A DNA stretch of 64,000 bases from Riemerella anatipestifer ATCC 11845 = DSM 15868. GTDB lineage: Bacteria > Bacteroidota > Bacteroidia > Flavobacteriales > Weeksellaceae. Below the pieces are notes generated by a model. It had not been told where the DNA came from and ran no database searches. It was given only the letters and a program-made list of their open reading frames with translations. Below are positions 40,598 through 50,052 of the stretch, one piece after another. The stretch lies in the NCBI RefSeq assembly GCF_000252855.1, contig NC_017045.1, forward strand, positions 124,001 to 188,000, written 5' to 3'. Position 1 is the first letter of the stretch, and every line of letters begins with the position of its first letter. The translations under genes were made by a program, and so were the position numbers.

Positions 40598-43500
40598 TTA
40601 TTTTGTCTTAGTACTGTCCGTAGTTTCCTTAGCTTTGAAACTATCTTTTTTCTTTCTACTGAAGAAACGATTGAAACTTTTACTATAAACCACACCGCCT
40701 CCCCAAGATTGGTTAGCTCCTGCGTTTTGTCCCACAATATTAGAAATATTAGAAGGTTTAGAGTAGGCTCTTAAGATACGACTACCATCATTACTTTTAG
40801 ACCAATCATACTCTATAATTCCTTCTCCAGAAAGAAAATTATTTGCTTCTGCGTTTTGGTTTCTTGCGATAGGAACACCTAATCCTGTTTTAATATTAAC
40901 TCTAGGAGAAAGGGTAAAGCTTAATCTACCAGAAGCTCTATCAGCGGTATTGGTAGCTTGATCTCCGCGGATATAATCCAAATCTATTTGGAACTGATTA
41001 CTAATGGTATTAAGTACCGCACCAAGCTGCTTCATTAGAAGAGCGTATCCTTGGGAAGTTACAGTACTTCCTACATCAAATGTAAGACCTCCTGTGTTAG
41101 CTACATTGAAATTGTTAAGTGCTAGAATAGAACCGAACTGAATGATTTTTTCATCTGGGGTACTCATTCTAAAAGCAAGAGCTTCTTTAATCTGACTAGA
41201 AACATCAGGTGTCTTTATATCAAACTGAATATCAGGGTTAGACAATGATTGTGTGATTTTAGTTTCTAGCATTACATTTACGGGAGGAAGCTTTCCAGTG
41301 TTAAGGTATTCTCCCAAGTTGGTTACGGTTCTGTAATAGTTAGCCGAAATATTGAGTGCTGGATTCATCACATTATTATCCCAAGAAATGCTACTTCCCT
41401 TTGCTATTTGGAAAGAGCGTTCTAGTACTGCTTTTGAAACATAAGTTCCGTTATCTACCACATAGGTTCCGTTCATAGACATTTGTCCGCTTCTATTCAT
41501 TCTAAACCTCAAGTTCTCAGCGGTTCCTCTCACGCTAATATCACCTATATCATCGCCTACCAATACATTTACAGTAGAACCTCGGTCCACATCAAGAGCT
41601 AATTCTATATTCATATTCGCTCCAGATTTTTCTCGCTTACTAACGCTAAGTACACCGTCTTCATTTCGTTCTACAAAGCGAAGCATTTTAAATTCATCTA
41701 CCGAAGTCGCTGAATTACTATTAAGTGTAAATACACTATTGTTAAGAACTTTTGTTTTTGCATTGATATTAAGAGCGGTAACAGCACCATCTACAAATAT
41801 ATCTCCTGTACCATAAACTCTCCCCCAAAATACATCAAAATCTCTTTGAGTGGTATTAAGAAGCATTAAGTTATCCGTTCTAATAATGAGGTTGAGCCCC
41901 ATAGAGGCAATGTCGTCAAACTGAATTGCCCCGGAAACACTACCTTTAGAGTTATTTCTTCCATCGCTTATCCCAATATTATTAAGAACAGCAAACCCTT
42001 TTGATAAAGGAATAACAGTGTCATCAAAATAATAATCTACTCCTGAGAAATTGAGTTTAAACCCAAATTTAGATAGGGCTATATCTCCATTATAGTTGAT
42101 GTTGTCTACAGTACCATTTATCTTAAGTTGCCCACTAGCATTACCTCTAAAGTTGCTAAATACAGCTTTCACAAATTCTTGTACAAATGCTAAATCAAAT
42201 TTATTTAAGTCAGCGGTAAGGTCTAGGCTAGGAGAAGGCGTATTGTTATCTACTTTCCCAAAGATTCTGAGCTTATCATTACCAAAAATATCTGAAGAAG
42301 TTACTTTAAGATCTACATCAAAAATATTTGGACGCTCGGTTTTCTCTGCATTGATGAGTAAATCTCCTAAGTTTTTATCATGTATAGAGAAACCATCTAC
42401 TTTTAAATCTACAATAGGTTCTATGTTATTTTTGAGGATAGCTAGTTTTATGGTTCCGTTAGCATTACCTTTAATATTTAAGTCGGAACTACCTTCTTTT
42501 AAGGCTAATACTTTAGAGAGATTAACATTCTTAACATCAATATTGGCATTGATGTTTTTAGCATCTTTATAAGTGCCATTAACTAAAACTTCACTGTCGT
42601 CAGAATAAAATTTTAGATTTTCAATGTCTATAAATCCTGTTTTTTTTCTGTAGGTAATAGAGTGATTAAGCTCTGGCGAAGTGTCTACATTCCATACAAA
42701 ACTATTGAGTTTAACCTCAGTAGGCTCAAATCTTATAATATAATCACCGTTTACATTAGTGGTTTGATTAAGATTAACCGCGTAAGATTTCATAGCGTCT
42801 TCCTTCTCATCTTTATCGGTGCCATGTAAAAACCTTATGGCAAGGTGGAGATGTTCTCCATCAGGATTTTTGCCTATAATACTAGCGTTTTTAAGGATAT
42901 TTTTATTGTATTCAGCACGGTTCATTTCCAAAGAGAAATTATCTTCTCTACTTTTGGTATCTATTTTAAGTGCTAGTCCATCAATCATGATGCTATCCTT
43001 TTTAGCAGGAGATTTTATATTATACTTAACATCTGTTTCTGCTAAAATTTGGTTTACCTTTTCGGTTTCTTTTTTACCAATGATATATTTTAAATAGCTA
43101 GTATCTGCATTTAATAGTAAATCATTACTATTGCCGTCATAACTTCCAGATACAGAGAGTATGTTACTTACTCTCAAATTCGGTTCAAAAAAGTTGATAA
43201 GTCCTTGTGAAATTTTGAAGTCTAAATCTAAATATTGCCCTCTATATAGGCGTTTAGGTTGATTGGTAACCAGTAGTTTACTTATACTATTTTGTACCAT
43301 ACCACCTATATCTCCCAGATTGAATTTTCCTGCAACTTTACCTTCTACTACATTAGGTGCGTTTACGGATACAATTCTTTTTCCGTCCTCAAAATAAGCT
43401 TTAACATCTCCTGTTGGAAGATCTATTTTTTGGTCTTTGGATAAAACTTTAACATCTCTAAGATGAGCGTTTAGTTGCATATCGTTAATGTCCTTCATAG

Positions 43501-45316
43501 ATACTTCTGCATCTACATATCCACTTAAGATTTGTCTTTCAGGGCTTCCAGAGAAGTAGCTGGCGTTCAAATGGTTGATATCTGCTGTTACATTGGCATA
43601 TAATCTAGGAGTACTAAAATCAAAAATACCTTTAACATTTGCTTGGGCATTTTCATCATTTATGTTTACAATACCTTCGTAGCGTTTTTTGTTAAGATAT
43701 CCGTCTAAAACTAGATTATTGAGGGTTTTATCTAACAGCTCTATACGCCTGATGTTAGACTTAGTTCTGAGTTTCATTTGATTGATATCAAAGCTTTCTC
43801 CATCTAAATCAAATCGACCAGAAATGAGCCCAACCTGTGGATTTTTGGTAATGGTGGCTACATTCAGATTAGTAACTTCTAATAAGCCATTATACTTAGG
43901 AACTTTACTATACTCTCTTAGAGTAAAACGGTCTATTTTTGCCTGTCCAACACCTGAAATTAAATTTCCTCTTAAAGTAATTTGTTCAGGGTTGGCTTTT
44001 AGCATACCGTTGTACTTTATTCTACCAAAATCATCAGCCACATTACCCATTTTTTTTGAAATAAAGCTAGGGAACAAGCTTTTCAGCCCTTTATAAGTAA
44101 GGTCTGTAGAGATACTATTGGTTTCTACGGAGAAACTTTTATCTAGTATTTTGGCAACCTTTATAGATGATGAAACTATTTTAGAATCATTATCACCTAT
44201 GGAAAATTGGTTTAGAGTAAAGTTATTAAGTACACCAGTCATATTTCCTGAAGTATTGATGGGCTTGTAGTTATCCCAATCTTTTACAAAGTAACTGATG
44301 TCATAGCCACTTATTTGGCTACCTTTTTTAAGTTGCATATCCCATTTTACCTTGTTGCCAAAGTCTGCCCAAGTACCATTGTTAAGATTAAATTTTAAAC
44401 TTCCGTGTAGTAAGCTATGGTTAGTATTGATGAGCAAATCGTCTAAGAAAAGAGCCTCTTTGGTTAGAGAAAAATCCGTAGAGAAAGTATCCAAAAAGTG
44501 CTTTTTGCCCCATCTTTTAGTTGTCATTCTAAGTTGATTTACTTTAGCACTAACTTCTGGACCTTTAACTTTTAACTCTGGAATTATCAAGTTTAAATTT
44601 TCGGCATCTAGCCATCTTCCCGCGTCTCCTGTATGATTTTGATTGACGATAGAAAGTTTAGAATCTTTAATAATTATACGAGTTTTAAGTTGAAATGGAG
44701 GTCTGTTGGGGTCTGGTTTTTTACCATTATCGAAAAGCTCTACAAAACGGATAAAATTAGGTATGCTATCACCTTTGTAGGTAATCACTTTCATATCCAA
44801 GTTTTTGATAGATAGTGATTGGAACTTGATATGTCTAGAATTTGCTAAAATGGAAAACCAATCAGAATCTGCATACAACTCTTTAGCCTTAATAAAATGG
44901 TAGCCTCTGTGGTCCTTTACAGTTACTTTATGTAGCGTAACATCTCCAAAATAATTAAGGTCTATTTTTTCAAAGGCTATCTGGGTATTAAGGTCTTGGT
45001 TGAGTTTGTTTACCACTTTTTTGGTAAGCCAATTTTTAGTAACGGGTAGATTGATGGCAATAAATCCAATGGCAAATAAAGATAAAATTGTCCAAAAAAG
45101 TACCAACAAAAGTTTAGCCCACCAAGAGTAGCTAGTCACATCTTTAGTGGCTTGTTTTGCAAATTCTTCAGCGGTTTCTTTAGGGTTTTCTATAGCGTCC
45201 TTTAAAAACTCTTTGGTTTCTTGTACTTTCTTTTCTATGTGTTGTTCCGCCTCATTTATTTTGTTAGAAATAGGATTATCTTTTTTGTTATCGTTATTAT
45301 TATTTAAATTTGCCAT
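40598..45316 (-). CDS. TamB-like translocation and assembly protein
   Basis: Starting at ATG 45314-45316 (MANLNNNNDNK), the protein is 1572 residues. The longer frame upstream would run into tsaD. One membrane anchor (LLLVLFWTILSLFAIGFIAI, about residue 70) is followed by a long AsmA/TamB-type beta-helical body and the TamB C-terminal domain (SIDE-type region ISNQFQIDLDYIRGDQATNT, INIKTGL-type barrel strand). It spans the periplasm and helps outer-membrane protein or lipid transport. It diverges from tsaD with a 4-nt gap. Confidence 0.88.
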   Translation of the reverse strand: MANLNNNNDNKKDNPISNKINEAEQHIEKKVQETKEFLKDAIENPKETAEEFAKQATKDVTSYSWWAKLLLVLFWTILSLFAIGFIAINLPVTKNWLTKKVVNKLNQDLNTQIAFEKIDLNYFGDVTLHKVTVKDHRGYHFIKAKELYADSDWFSILANSRHIKFQSLSIKNLDMKVITYKGDSIPNFIRFVELFDNGKKPDPNRPPFQLKTRIIIKDSKLSIVNQNHTGDAGRWLDAENLNLIIPELKVKGPEVSAKVNQLRMTTKRWGKKHFLDTFSTDFSLTKEALFLDDLLINTNHSLLHGSLKFNLNNGTWADFGNKVKWDMQLKKGSQISGYDISYFVKDWDNYKPINTSGNMTGVLNNFTLNQFSIGDNDSKIVSSSIKVAKILDKSFSVETNSISTDLTYKGLKSLFPSFISKKMGNVADDFGRIKYNGMLKANPEQITLRGNLISGVGQAKIDRFTLREYSKVPKYNGLLEVTNLNVATITKNPQVGLISGRFDLDGESFDINQMKLRTKSNIRRIELLDKTLNNLVLDGYLNKKRYEGIVNINDENAQANVKGIFDFSTPRLYANVTADINHLNASYFSGSPERQILSGYVDAEVSMKDINDMQLNAHLRDVKVLSKDQKIDLPTGDVKAYFEDGKRIVSVNAPNVVEGKVAGKFNLGDIGGMVQNSISKLLVTNQPKRLYRGQYLDLDFKISQGLINFFEPNLRVSNILSVSGSYDGNSNDLLLNADTSYLKYIIGKKETEKVNQILAETDVKYNIKSPAKKDSIMIDGLALKIDTKSREDNFSLEMNRAEYNKNILKNASIIGKNPDGEHLHLAIRFLHGTDKDEKEDAMKSYAVNLNQTTNVNGDYIIRFEPTEVKLNSFVWNVDTSPELNHSITYRKKTGFIDIENLKFYSDDSEVLVNGTYKDAKNINANIDVKNVNLSKVLALKEGSSDLNIKGNANGTIKLAILKNNIEPIVDLKVDGFSIHDKNLGDLLINAEKTERPNIFDVDLKVTSSDIFGNDKLRIFGKVDNNTPSPSLDLTADLNKFDLAFVQEFVKAVFSNFRGNASGQLKINGTVDNINYNGDIALSKFGFKLNFSGVDYYFDDTVIPLSKGFAVLNNIGISDGRNNSKGSVSGAIQFDDIASMGLNLIIRTDNLMLLNTTQRDFDVFWGRVYGTGDIFVDGAVTALNINAKTKVLNNSVFTLNSNSATSVDEFKMLRFVERNEDGVLSVSKREKSGANMNIELALDVDRGSTVNVLVGDDIGDISVRGTAENLRFRMNRSGQMSMNGTYVVDNGTYVSKAVLERSFQIAKGSSISWDNNVMNPALNISANYYRTVTNLGEYLNTGKLPPVNVMLETKITQSLSNPDIQFDIKTPDVSSQIKEALAFRMSTPDEKIIQFGSILALNNFNVANTGGLTFDVGSTVTSQGYALLMKQLGAVLNTISNQFQIDLDYIRGDQATNTADRASGRLSFTLSPRVNIKTGLGVPIARNQNAEANNFLSGEGIIEYDWSKSNDGSRILRAYSKPSNISNIVGQNAGANQSWGGGVVYSKSFNRFFSRKKKDSFKAKETTDSTKTK

Positions 45317-45320
45317 AATT

Positions 45321-46346
45321 ATGAAACAATCTATTATCTTAGGTATAGAATCCTCTTGTGATGATACTTCCGCAGCTATTATTTCTGGTAGAAAAATTCT
45401 TTCCAATGTAGCTGCCACTCAAGCTATTCATAATGAATATGGTGGCGTAGTGCCAGAGCTAGCCTCTAGGGCACATCAGCAAAATATCATTCCTGTGGTA
45501 GAGCAATCTATACAAAAAGCAAATATACAACAAAATGAGATTTGTGCCATAGGTTTTACGAGAGGTCCTGGACTTTTAGGCTCTTTACTAGTAGGGACTT
45601 CCTTTGCGAAGTCTTTAGCGATGAGTTTGGAAGTTCCACTGATAGAGGTTAATCACCTTCAGGCTCATATTTTGGCTCATTTTATAGAAGATGCCAATCC
45701 TAATCCGCCCAAATTTCCTTTTTTATGCCTCACGGTGAGTGGTGGGCATACGATGATTGTCTTGGTTAAAGACTATTTTGATATGGAAATTATTGGGAAA
45801 ACTATAGACGATGCTGCAGGAGAAGCATTTGATAAGATAGGAAAAATATTTGATTTAGATTATCCTGCTGGACCTATCATAGATAAGAAATCTCAAAATG
45901 GAAATCCTGATGCATTTGCATTTAATAAGCCTAAATTAGAGGGCTACGACTATTCTTTTAGCGGAATTAAAACTTCGGTGCTGTACTTTATACAAAAAGA
46001 ATTAAAGAAAAATCCTCAATTTATTGCTGAAAATATAGATGATTTGTGTGCATCTGTTCAGAAAAATATTATTGAAATATTGATGACGAAACTAGAGAAA
46101 GCGGCTAGTGATTTAGGCATTAAAGAAATAGCGATAGCTGGTGGCGTTTCGGCTAACTCTGCCTTGAGACGGGCTATGAGAGAAAACGAACTAAAGTTAG
46201 GTTGGAATATCTATATTCCTAAATTTGAATACACTACGGATAATGCCGCAATGATAGCAATGGTAGCCCAACTAAAATACGAAAGAGGAGAGTTTGCCAA
46301 CCTTTCTACAACGGCTACCGCAAGATATGAGTTAAATGCAAAGTAA
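45321..46346 (+). CDS. tsaD: tRNA N6-threonylcarbamoyladenosine transferase TsaD
   Basis: Starting at ATG 45321 (MKQSIILGIESSCDDTSAAI) it is 341 residues, the normal length. It has the metal-binding NHLQAHILAH (HxxxH), CLTVSGGHTMIVLV, DDAAGEAFDKIGKIF and AGGVSANSALR. It transfers the threonylcarbamoyl group to A37 of ANN-decoding tRNAs with TsaB/E. It overlaps nothing on its own strand; only 4 nt separate it from the divergent TamB-like gene. Confidence 0.97.
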   Translation: MKQSIILGIESSCDDTSAAIISGRKILSNVAATQAIHNEYGGVVPELASRAHQQNIIPVVEQSIQKANIQQNEICAIGFTRGPGLLGSLLVGTSFAKSLAMSLEVPLIEVNHLQAHILAHFIEDANPNPPKFPFLCLTVSGGHTMIVLVKDYFDMEIIGKTIDDAAGEAFDKIGKIFDLDYPAGPIIDKKSQNGNPDAFAFNKPKLEGYDYSFSGIKTSVLYFIQKELKKNPQFIAENIDDLCASVQKNIIEILMTKLEKAASDLGIKEIAIAGGVSANSALRRAMRENELKLGWNIYIPKFEYTTDNAAMIAMVAQLKYERGEFANLSTTATARYELNAK

Positions 46347-46357
46347 AACCTTTTGAT

Positions 46358-47053
46358 ATGAAATTATTTTTTGGAGAAATTTTAAATGATAAAGTAATAA
46401 TTGATAGTGATGAACAACATCATATATCAAAGGTTTTGAGGATGAAGGAAGGGGAGATGCTTTATGTAACCGATGGTAAAGGGAATGTGGCAAAAGGCAA
46501 CCTCATACTTGAAGGGAAAAAAGTAGAGTTAAATATTTTAGAAATCCAAACGAAGACGCCTCCATTTTCGCCTTATTTGCATATTGCAATAGCTCCTACC
46601 AAAAATATAGACCGTACAGAGTTTTTTGTAGAAAAAGCTACCGAAATGGGTATTTCCGAAATTTCGTTTTTATTAACGGAGAAGTCCGAACGCAAACATC
46701 TCAATATAGATAAAATTCAGAAAAAAATCATAGCAGCATCTAAACAGAGTTTAAGGTATCATTTTCCAAAGGTTAATGATTTACAGAAATTCACTAGCTT
46801 TATGCAAACTCAAACTGCCGAAAATACTTTTGTAGCTCATTGTGATAAAGCATTTAAGCGAGTATCATTATCCGAAATTCCTTTAGTTGATAAAGTTTGT
46901 TTTTTAATTGGTCCCGAAGGCGATTTTAGTCTATCAGAGATAGAATTATTACTAGAAAAAGGTGTACAAGCGATATCATTAGGCAACCAAAGATTAAGAA
47001 CGGAAACAGCAGGAGTCTTCGTTGCTGCGTGGAACTATCATAAAATGTTATAA
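46358..47053 (+). CDS. rsmE: 16S rRNA (uracil1498-N3)-methyltransferase
   Basis: The 231-residue SPOUT methyltransferase has DEQHHISKVLRMKEGEML at the N-terminal PUA-like domain, AIAPTKNIDRTEFFVEKATE, and the knot loops LIGPEGDFSLSEIELL and SLGNQRLRTETAGV. It methylates U1498 in 16S rRNA. It is 11 nt after tsaD, in the same operon. Confidence 0.93.
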   Translation: MKLFFGEILNDKVIIDSDEQHHISKVLRMKEGEMLYVTDGKGNVAKGNLILEGKKVELNILEIQTKTPPFSPYLHIAIAPTKNIDRTEFFVEKATEMGISEISFLLTEKSERKHLNIDKIQKKIIAASKQSLRYHFPKVNDLQKFTSFMQTQTAENTFVAHCDKAFKRVSLSEIPLVDKVCFLIGPEGDFSLSEIELLLEKGVQAISLGNQRLRTETAGVFVAAWNYHKML

Positions 47054-47088
47054 AAAAAAGAGAATCAATATTTTTGATTCTCTTTTTT
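47054..47088. terminator. bidirectional terminator between rsmE and uppP
   Basis: A 14-bp stem (AAAAAAGAGAATCA with TGATTCTCTTTTTT) and a 7-nt loop. Confidence 0.85.
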
Positions 47089-47092
47089 AGAT

Positions 47093-47905
47093 TTATTTTA
47101 CAACTGTGAAATAGATGAGTAATGCTATTCCTACAATAATTCTATACCAACCCCAAGGTTTAAAACCGTATTTTTTTATCACGCCTATAAAAAACTTAAT
47201 AGCTATCACAGCAACTACAAAAGCGACTAAATTACCCGCTAAAAACAACTTTAAATTATCACCGTGTGTAAGCATTTCGTAGCCTTTTTGTTCTACACCT
47301 AAATATTCCCACTTTTTTACAAAAATAGAATATACCGTAACAGCAAGCATAGTAGGTACGGCTAGAAAGAAAGAAAACTCGGCAGCAGCTTCTCTAGAAA
47401 GTTTTTGTTGCATACCTCCAATAATAGAAGCTGCACTTCGGCTAGTACCAGGCATCATAGCTAAACATTGCCAAAAACCTATGGTAACAGCTTTTTTTAT
47501 ACTGATTTCTTTTTCTGTATGTATTTCAGGTGTTTTAAATACTTTATCAATAAATAGAAGAACCACGCCACCTAAAACTAAAACTACGGCGATGGGAATA
47601 GGGTTTCCTAAGACAGATTCTATCATATCATCAAATAGATAACCTAAAACCAATGCTGGAACTACGGCAAAACCAAGTTTGATATAAAAGTTGAAATTCT
47701 GAAAGTTGAAAAACTTTTTCCAATATAAAAATACCACAGCAAGGATAGCACCTAATTGTATGGATACTTGAAACATTTTAACAAATTCGTCTTCTTGTAT
47801 CCCAAATATAGAACTTGTGAAAATCATATGTGCGGTAGAGGAAACAGGTAGGTATTCCGTTAAACCTTCAATAATAGCAATAATAATAGCTTCTAAAAAA
47901 TTCAT
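47093..47905 (-). CDS. uppP: undecaprenyl-diphosphatase
   Basis: The 270-residue BacA/UppP has EGLTEYLPVSSTAH at the start, with the conserved Glu and Ser/His, and the second motif MMPGTSRSAASIIGGMQQ. Eight membrane helices are predicted. It dephosphorylates undecaprenyl diphosphate to recycle the lipid carrier for peptidoglycan; overexpression gives bacitracin resistance. Confidence 0.95.
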   Translation of the reverse strand: MNFLEAIIIAIIEGLTEYLPVSSTAHMIFTSSIFGIQEDEFVKMFQVSIQLGAILAVVFLYWKKFFNFQNFNFYIKLGFAVVPALVLGYLFDDMIESVLGNPIPIAVVLVLGGVVLLFIDKVFKTPEIHTEKEISIKKAVTIGFWQCLAMMPGTSRSAASIIGGMQQKLSREAAAEFSFFLAVPTMLAVTVYSIFVKKWEYLGVEQKGYEMLTHGDNLKLFLAGNLVAFVVAVIAIKFFIGVIKKYGFKPWGWYRIIVGIALLIYFTVVK

Positions 47906-47980
47906 GACTTAAAAAGTTTAAAGCAAAAGTCAATTGCGTTATAGAACAATTGACTTTAATTTCTGTATTATAAAAAATGA

Positions 47981-48241
47981 TTATTTTCTTTTCAAAATAG
48001 CATAGACTTGTATCACAAATCCTGTAATTACCAATAGTGGAGCAATGCGTATTCTTCTGATAGAAAAAATATCCTCATTCCAGTAGTTTGGGTCAAATTT
48101 ACCATCGGGCGTTGTGTTAGCTCCAGACCCCATCATAAGAATAAATCCTAAAACAATACACACCAAGCCTATAAGCATCCACTTATAATTGTCTTTTTTG
48201 AAATAAAAACTATTTTCGTTTGTTTTATTTTGTTCTGCCAT
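47981..48241 (-). CDS. DUF3098 small membrane protein
   Basis: The 86-residue protein has two membrane helices (WMLIGLVCIVLGFILMMGSG and APLLVITGFVIQVYAIL) and a FDPNYWNEDIFSIRRIRIAP linker typical of Bacteroidota DUF3098. The gene is conserved between ftsX and uppP, as here. It follows ftsX by 3 nt. Function unknown, probably tied to the envelope. Confidence 0.8.
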   Translation of the reverse strand: MAEQNKTNENSFYFKKDNYKWMLIGLVCIVLGFILMMGSGANTTPDGKFDPNYWNEDIFSIRRIRIAPLLVITGFVIQVYAILKRK

Positions 48242-48244
48242 AGT

Positions 48245-49144
48245 TTAAGAATAGTATAAATCATCAATATTAGTTCTAAGGAACCTCCAAGTTGCAAAAA
48301 TAGTGCTTAGAACAGTGATAAGGACTCCAACTCCAAAAACCGCTAAAACCAATTGTATGTACTGATTAGTATCTTGTACAAACGGAGTTCCTATTTGATT
48401 AGTAAAATAATACCAAACTCCAAATAGTGCTAAAAGCCCAATAACAGCACCAATGAGCCCTAAAATAACGGCTTCTATGATGAACGGTTTAAGGATAAAA
48501 CGACGCTTAGCACCCACAAGTTGCATAGTCTTAATAATGAATCTTTTAGAAAATATTTTTAGTCTAATAGAGTTGTTAATCAGTACGATTGCTAAAATTA
48601 AAAATACCAAAGAAAATGCTAATATCCAAGTGAGGATTCTGTTAAGGTTATTGTAAACCTCAATCATTAGGTCGCTGTTATTTTTTACTTCTACAATGCC
48701 ATCTACTTTTTCTAATTCTTTAACTACACCTTGTATTTCCTCAGGGCTTACGAAATTTGGCTTTAGAGAAACCTCTACTGAAGACGGGAATATGTTTTCT
48801 TCAAAAAGAGCGTCAGCATCTATACCCATACTTTTTTTAGCTTCTTTAGACGCTTGTTGTCTTGAGATAAAAGTAGTTTTTTTAACAAACGGAAGTGCTT
48901 GTATGGTCTTTATAGCTTCTTGTTCTTGTTTCGCTATTTTTAGAGAATCTTTAGCATCGTAGTTTTCGGAGAAAAAGGCGTTTACTACAAGTTGTTCTTT
49001 AATATAGTCTGAATATTTTTGAGCATTGATAAGAATAAGACCGAAAAGCCCTACCAAAAACAAAACTAATGCTATACTAATAACTACCGTGATATTGCTG
49101 GATCTCAGCCTTCTTTTGTTAAAATCGTCTACTGTATTAGCCAT
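48245..49144 (-). CDS. ftsX: cell division protein FtsX
   Basis: The 299-residue permease-like protein has four membrane helices (VVISIALVLFLVGLFGLILI and three at the C-terminus) and a periplasmic domain with INAQKYSDYIKEQL. The FtsX/MacB motif region LKIFSKRFIIKTMQLVGAKR is present. With ATPase FtsE it activates cell-wall hydrolases at the septum; ftsE is not adjacent here. Confidence 0.9.
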   Translation of the reverse strand: MANTVDDFNKRRLRSSNITVVISIALVLFLVGLFGLILINAQKYSDYIKEQLVVNAFFSENYDAKDSLKIAKQEQEAIKTIQALPFVKKTTFISRQQASKEAKKSMGIDADALFEENIFPSSVEVSLKPNFVSPEEIQGVVKELEKVDGIVEVKNNSDLMIEVYNNLNRILTWILAFSLVFLILAIVLINNSIRLKIFSKRFIIKTMQLVGAKRRFILKPFIIEAVILGLIGAVIGLLALFGVWYYFTNQIGTPFVQDTNQYIQLVLAVFGVGVLITVLSTIFATWRFLRTNIDDLYYS

Positions 49145-49244
49145 TAAATGAAATTTTTCGGCTAAAATAGAAAAAATCTTCCGAAATTTGCTCCCAATAA
49201 GACTAAAATCATTGTTAATAAAATCATAAAAAAATCATTTCATT

Positions 49245-50033
49245 TTGACAGTAAAAGCTAAAAAACACCTCGGGCAACATTTTCTTAACGACGAAAACAT
49301 AGCATCTAAAATTGTAGAAGCTTTAGAGGTTGATGTTCAGGATTTTGTCTTAGAAGTAGGTCCAGGTATGGGAGTTTTAACCAAATATCTTCTTAATAAA
49401 AATTCAGAAATATTTGTGGCAGAGATAGATGTAGAGTCTATTGCTTACCTTAAAGAACATTACCCCAAATTAGAAGAAAAACACTTTGTTGGTGATTTTT
49501 TAAAAGCTAATTTGACCGAAATTTTCAATTCGGAGCAGGTTTCTGTTATAGGGAATTTTCCATACAATATTTCATCACAGATTTTATTTAAAATAATAGA
49601 TAATTACGCCCAAATACCAGAAATGGTGGGAATGTTCCAAAAAGAAGTCGCTGAAAGAACTTCTGCAGAACCTCGCACTAAAAGTTATGGGATTCTGTCG
49701 GTAATGGTTCAGGCGTATTATGATGTAAAGTATCTTTTTACCGTTAGCGAAAATGTTTTTACGCCACCACCTAAAGTGAAATCTGGAGTTATCAGGCTTA
49801 CCAGAAATCCTAAAAAAGGTCTAGAAGGCAACGAAGTTTTATTTAAACAAATTGTAAAAGCAGGTTTTAACCAAAGACGAAAAAAATTAAGTAACGCTCT
49901 TAAAGGACTTAATATTCCCGAAGCTTTATTAACGCATAATTTTTTAACTTTGCGAGCGGAAGAACTTAGTGTAGAAGATTTTATCATCTTTACTATTGAG
50001 TGGAAAAATGCACTAAAATCATCAGCCGTTTAA
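49245..50033 (+). CDS. rsmA: 16S rRNA dimethyladenosine transferase
   Basis: The 262-residue KsgA/RsmA has KAKKHLGQHFLNDENIASKI, SAM motif I LEVGPGMGVLTKYLL, and NFPYNISSQILFKI (motif IV, NxPY type). It dimethylates A1518 and A1519 of 16S rRNA. The frame starts with TTG (49245), which places the family start MxVKAKKHLGQ correctly; no ATG is nearby. Confidence 0.95.
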   Translation: MTVKAKKHLGQHFLNDENIASKIVEALEVDVQDFVLEVGPGMGVLTKYLLNKNSEIFVAEIDVESIAYLKEHYPKLEEKHFVGDFLKANLTEIFNSEQVSVIGNFPYNISSQILFKIIDNYAQIPEMVGMFQKEVAERTSAEPRTKSYGILSVMVQAYYDVKYLFTVSENVFTPPPKVKSGVIRLTRNPKKGLEGNEVLFKQIVKAGFNQRRKKLSNALKGLNIPEALLTHNFLTLRAEELSVEDFIIFTIEWKNALKSSAV

Positions 50034-50052
50034 CATTTAAATAAAGACTATT

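Noticed and set aside
45147-45320. 58-codon upstream extension of tsaD
   Set aside because: It is antisense to the N-terminus of the TamB-like protein, and TsaD proteins begin at MKQSIILGIESSCDD.
40598-45418. Several open frames of 60 to 160 codons on the plus strand inside the TamB-like gene
   Set aside because: All are antisense shadows of one long, well-supported coding frame.
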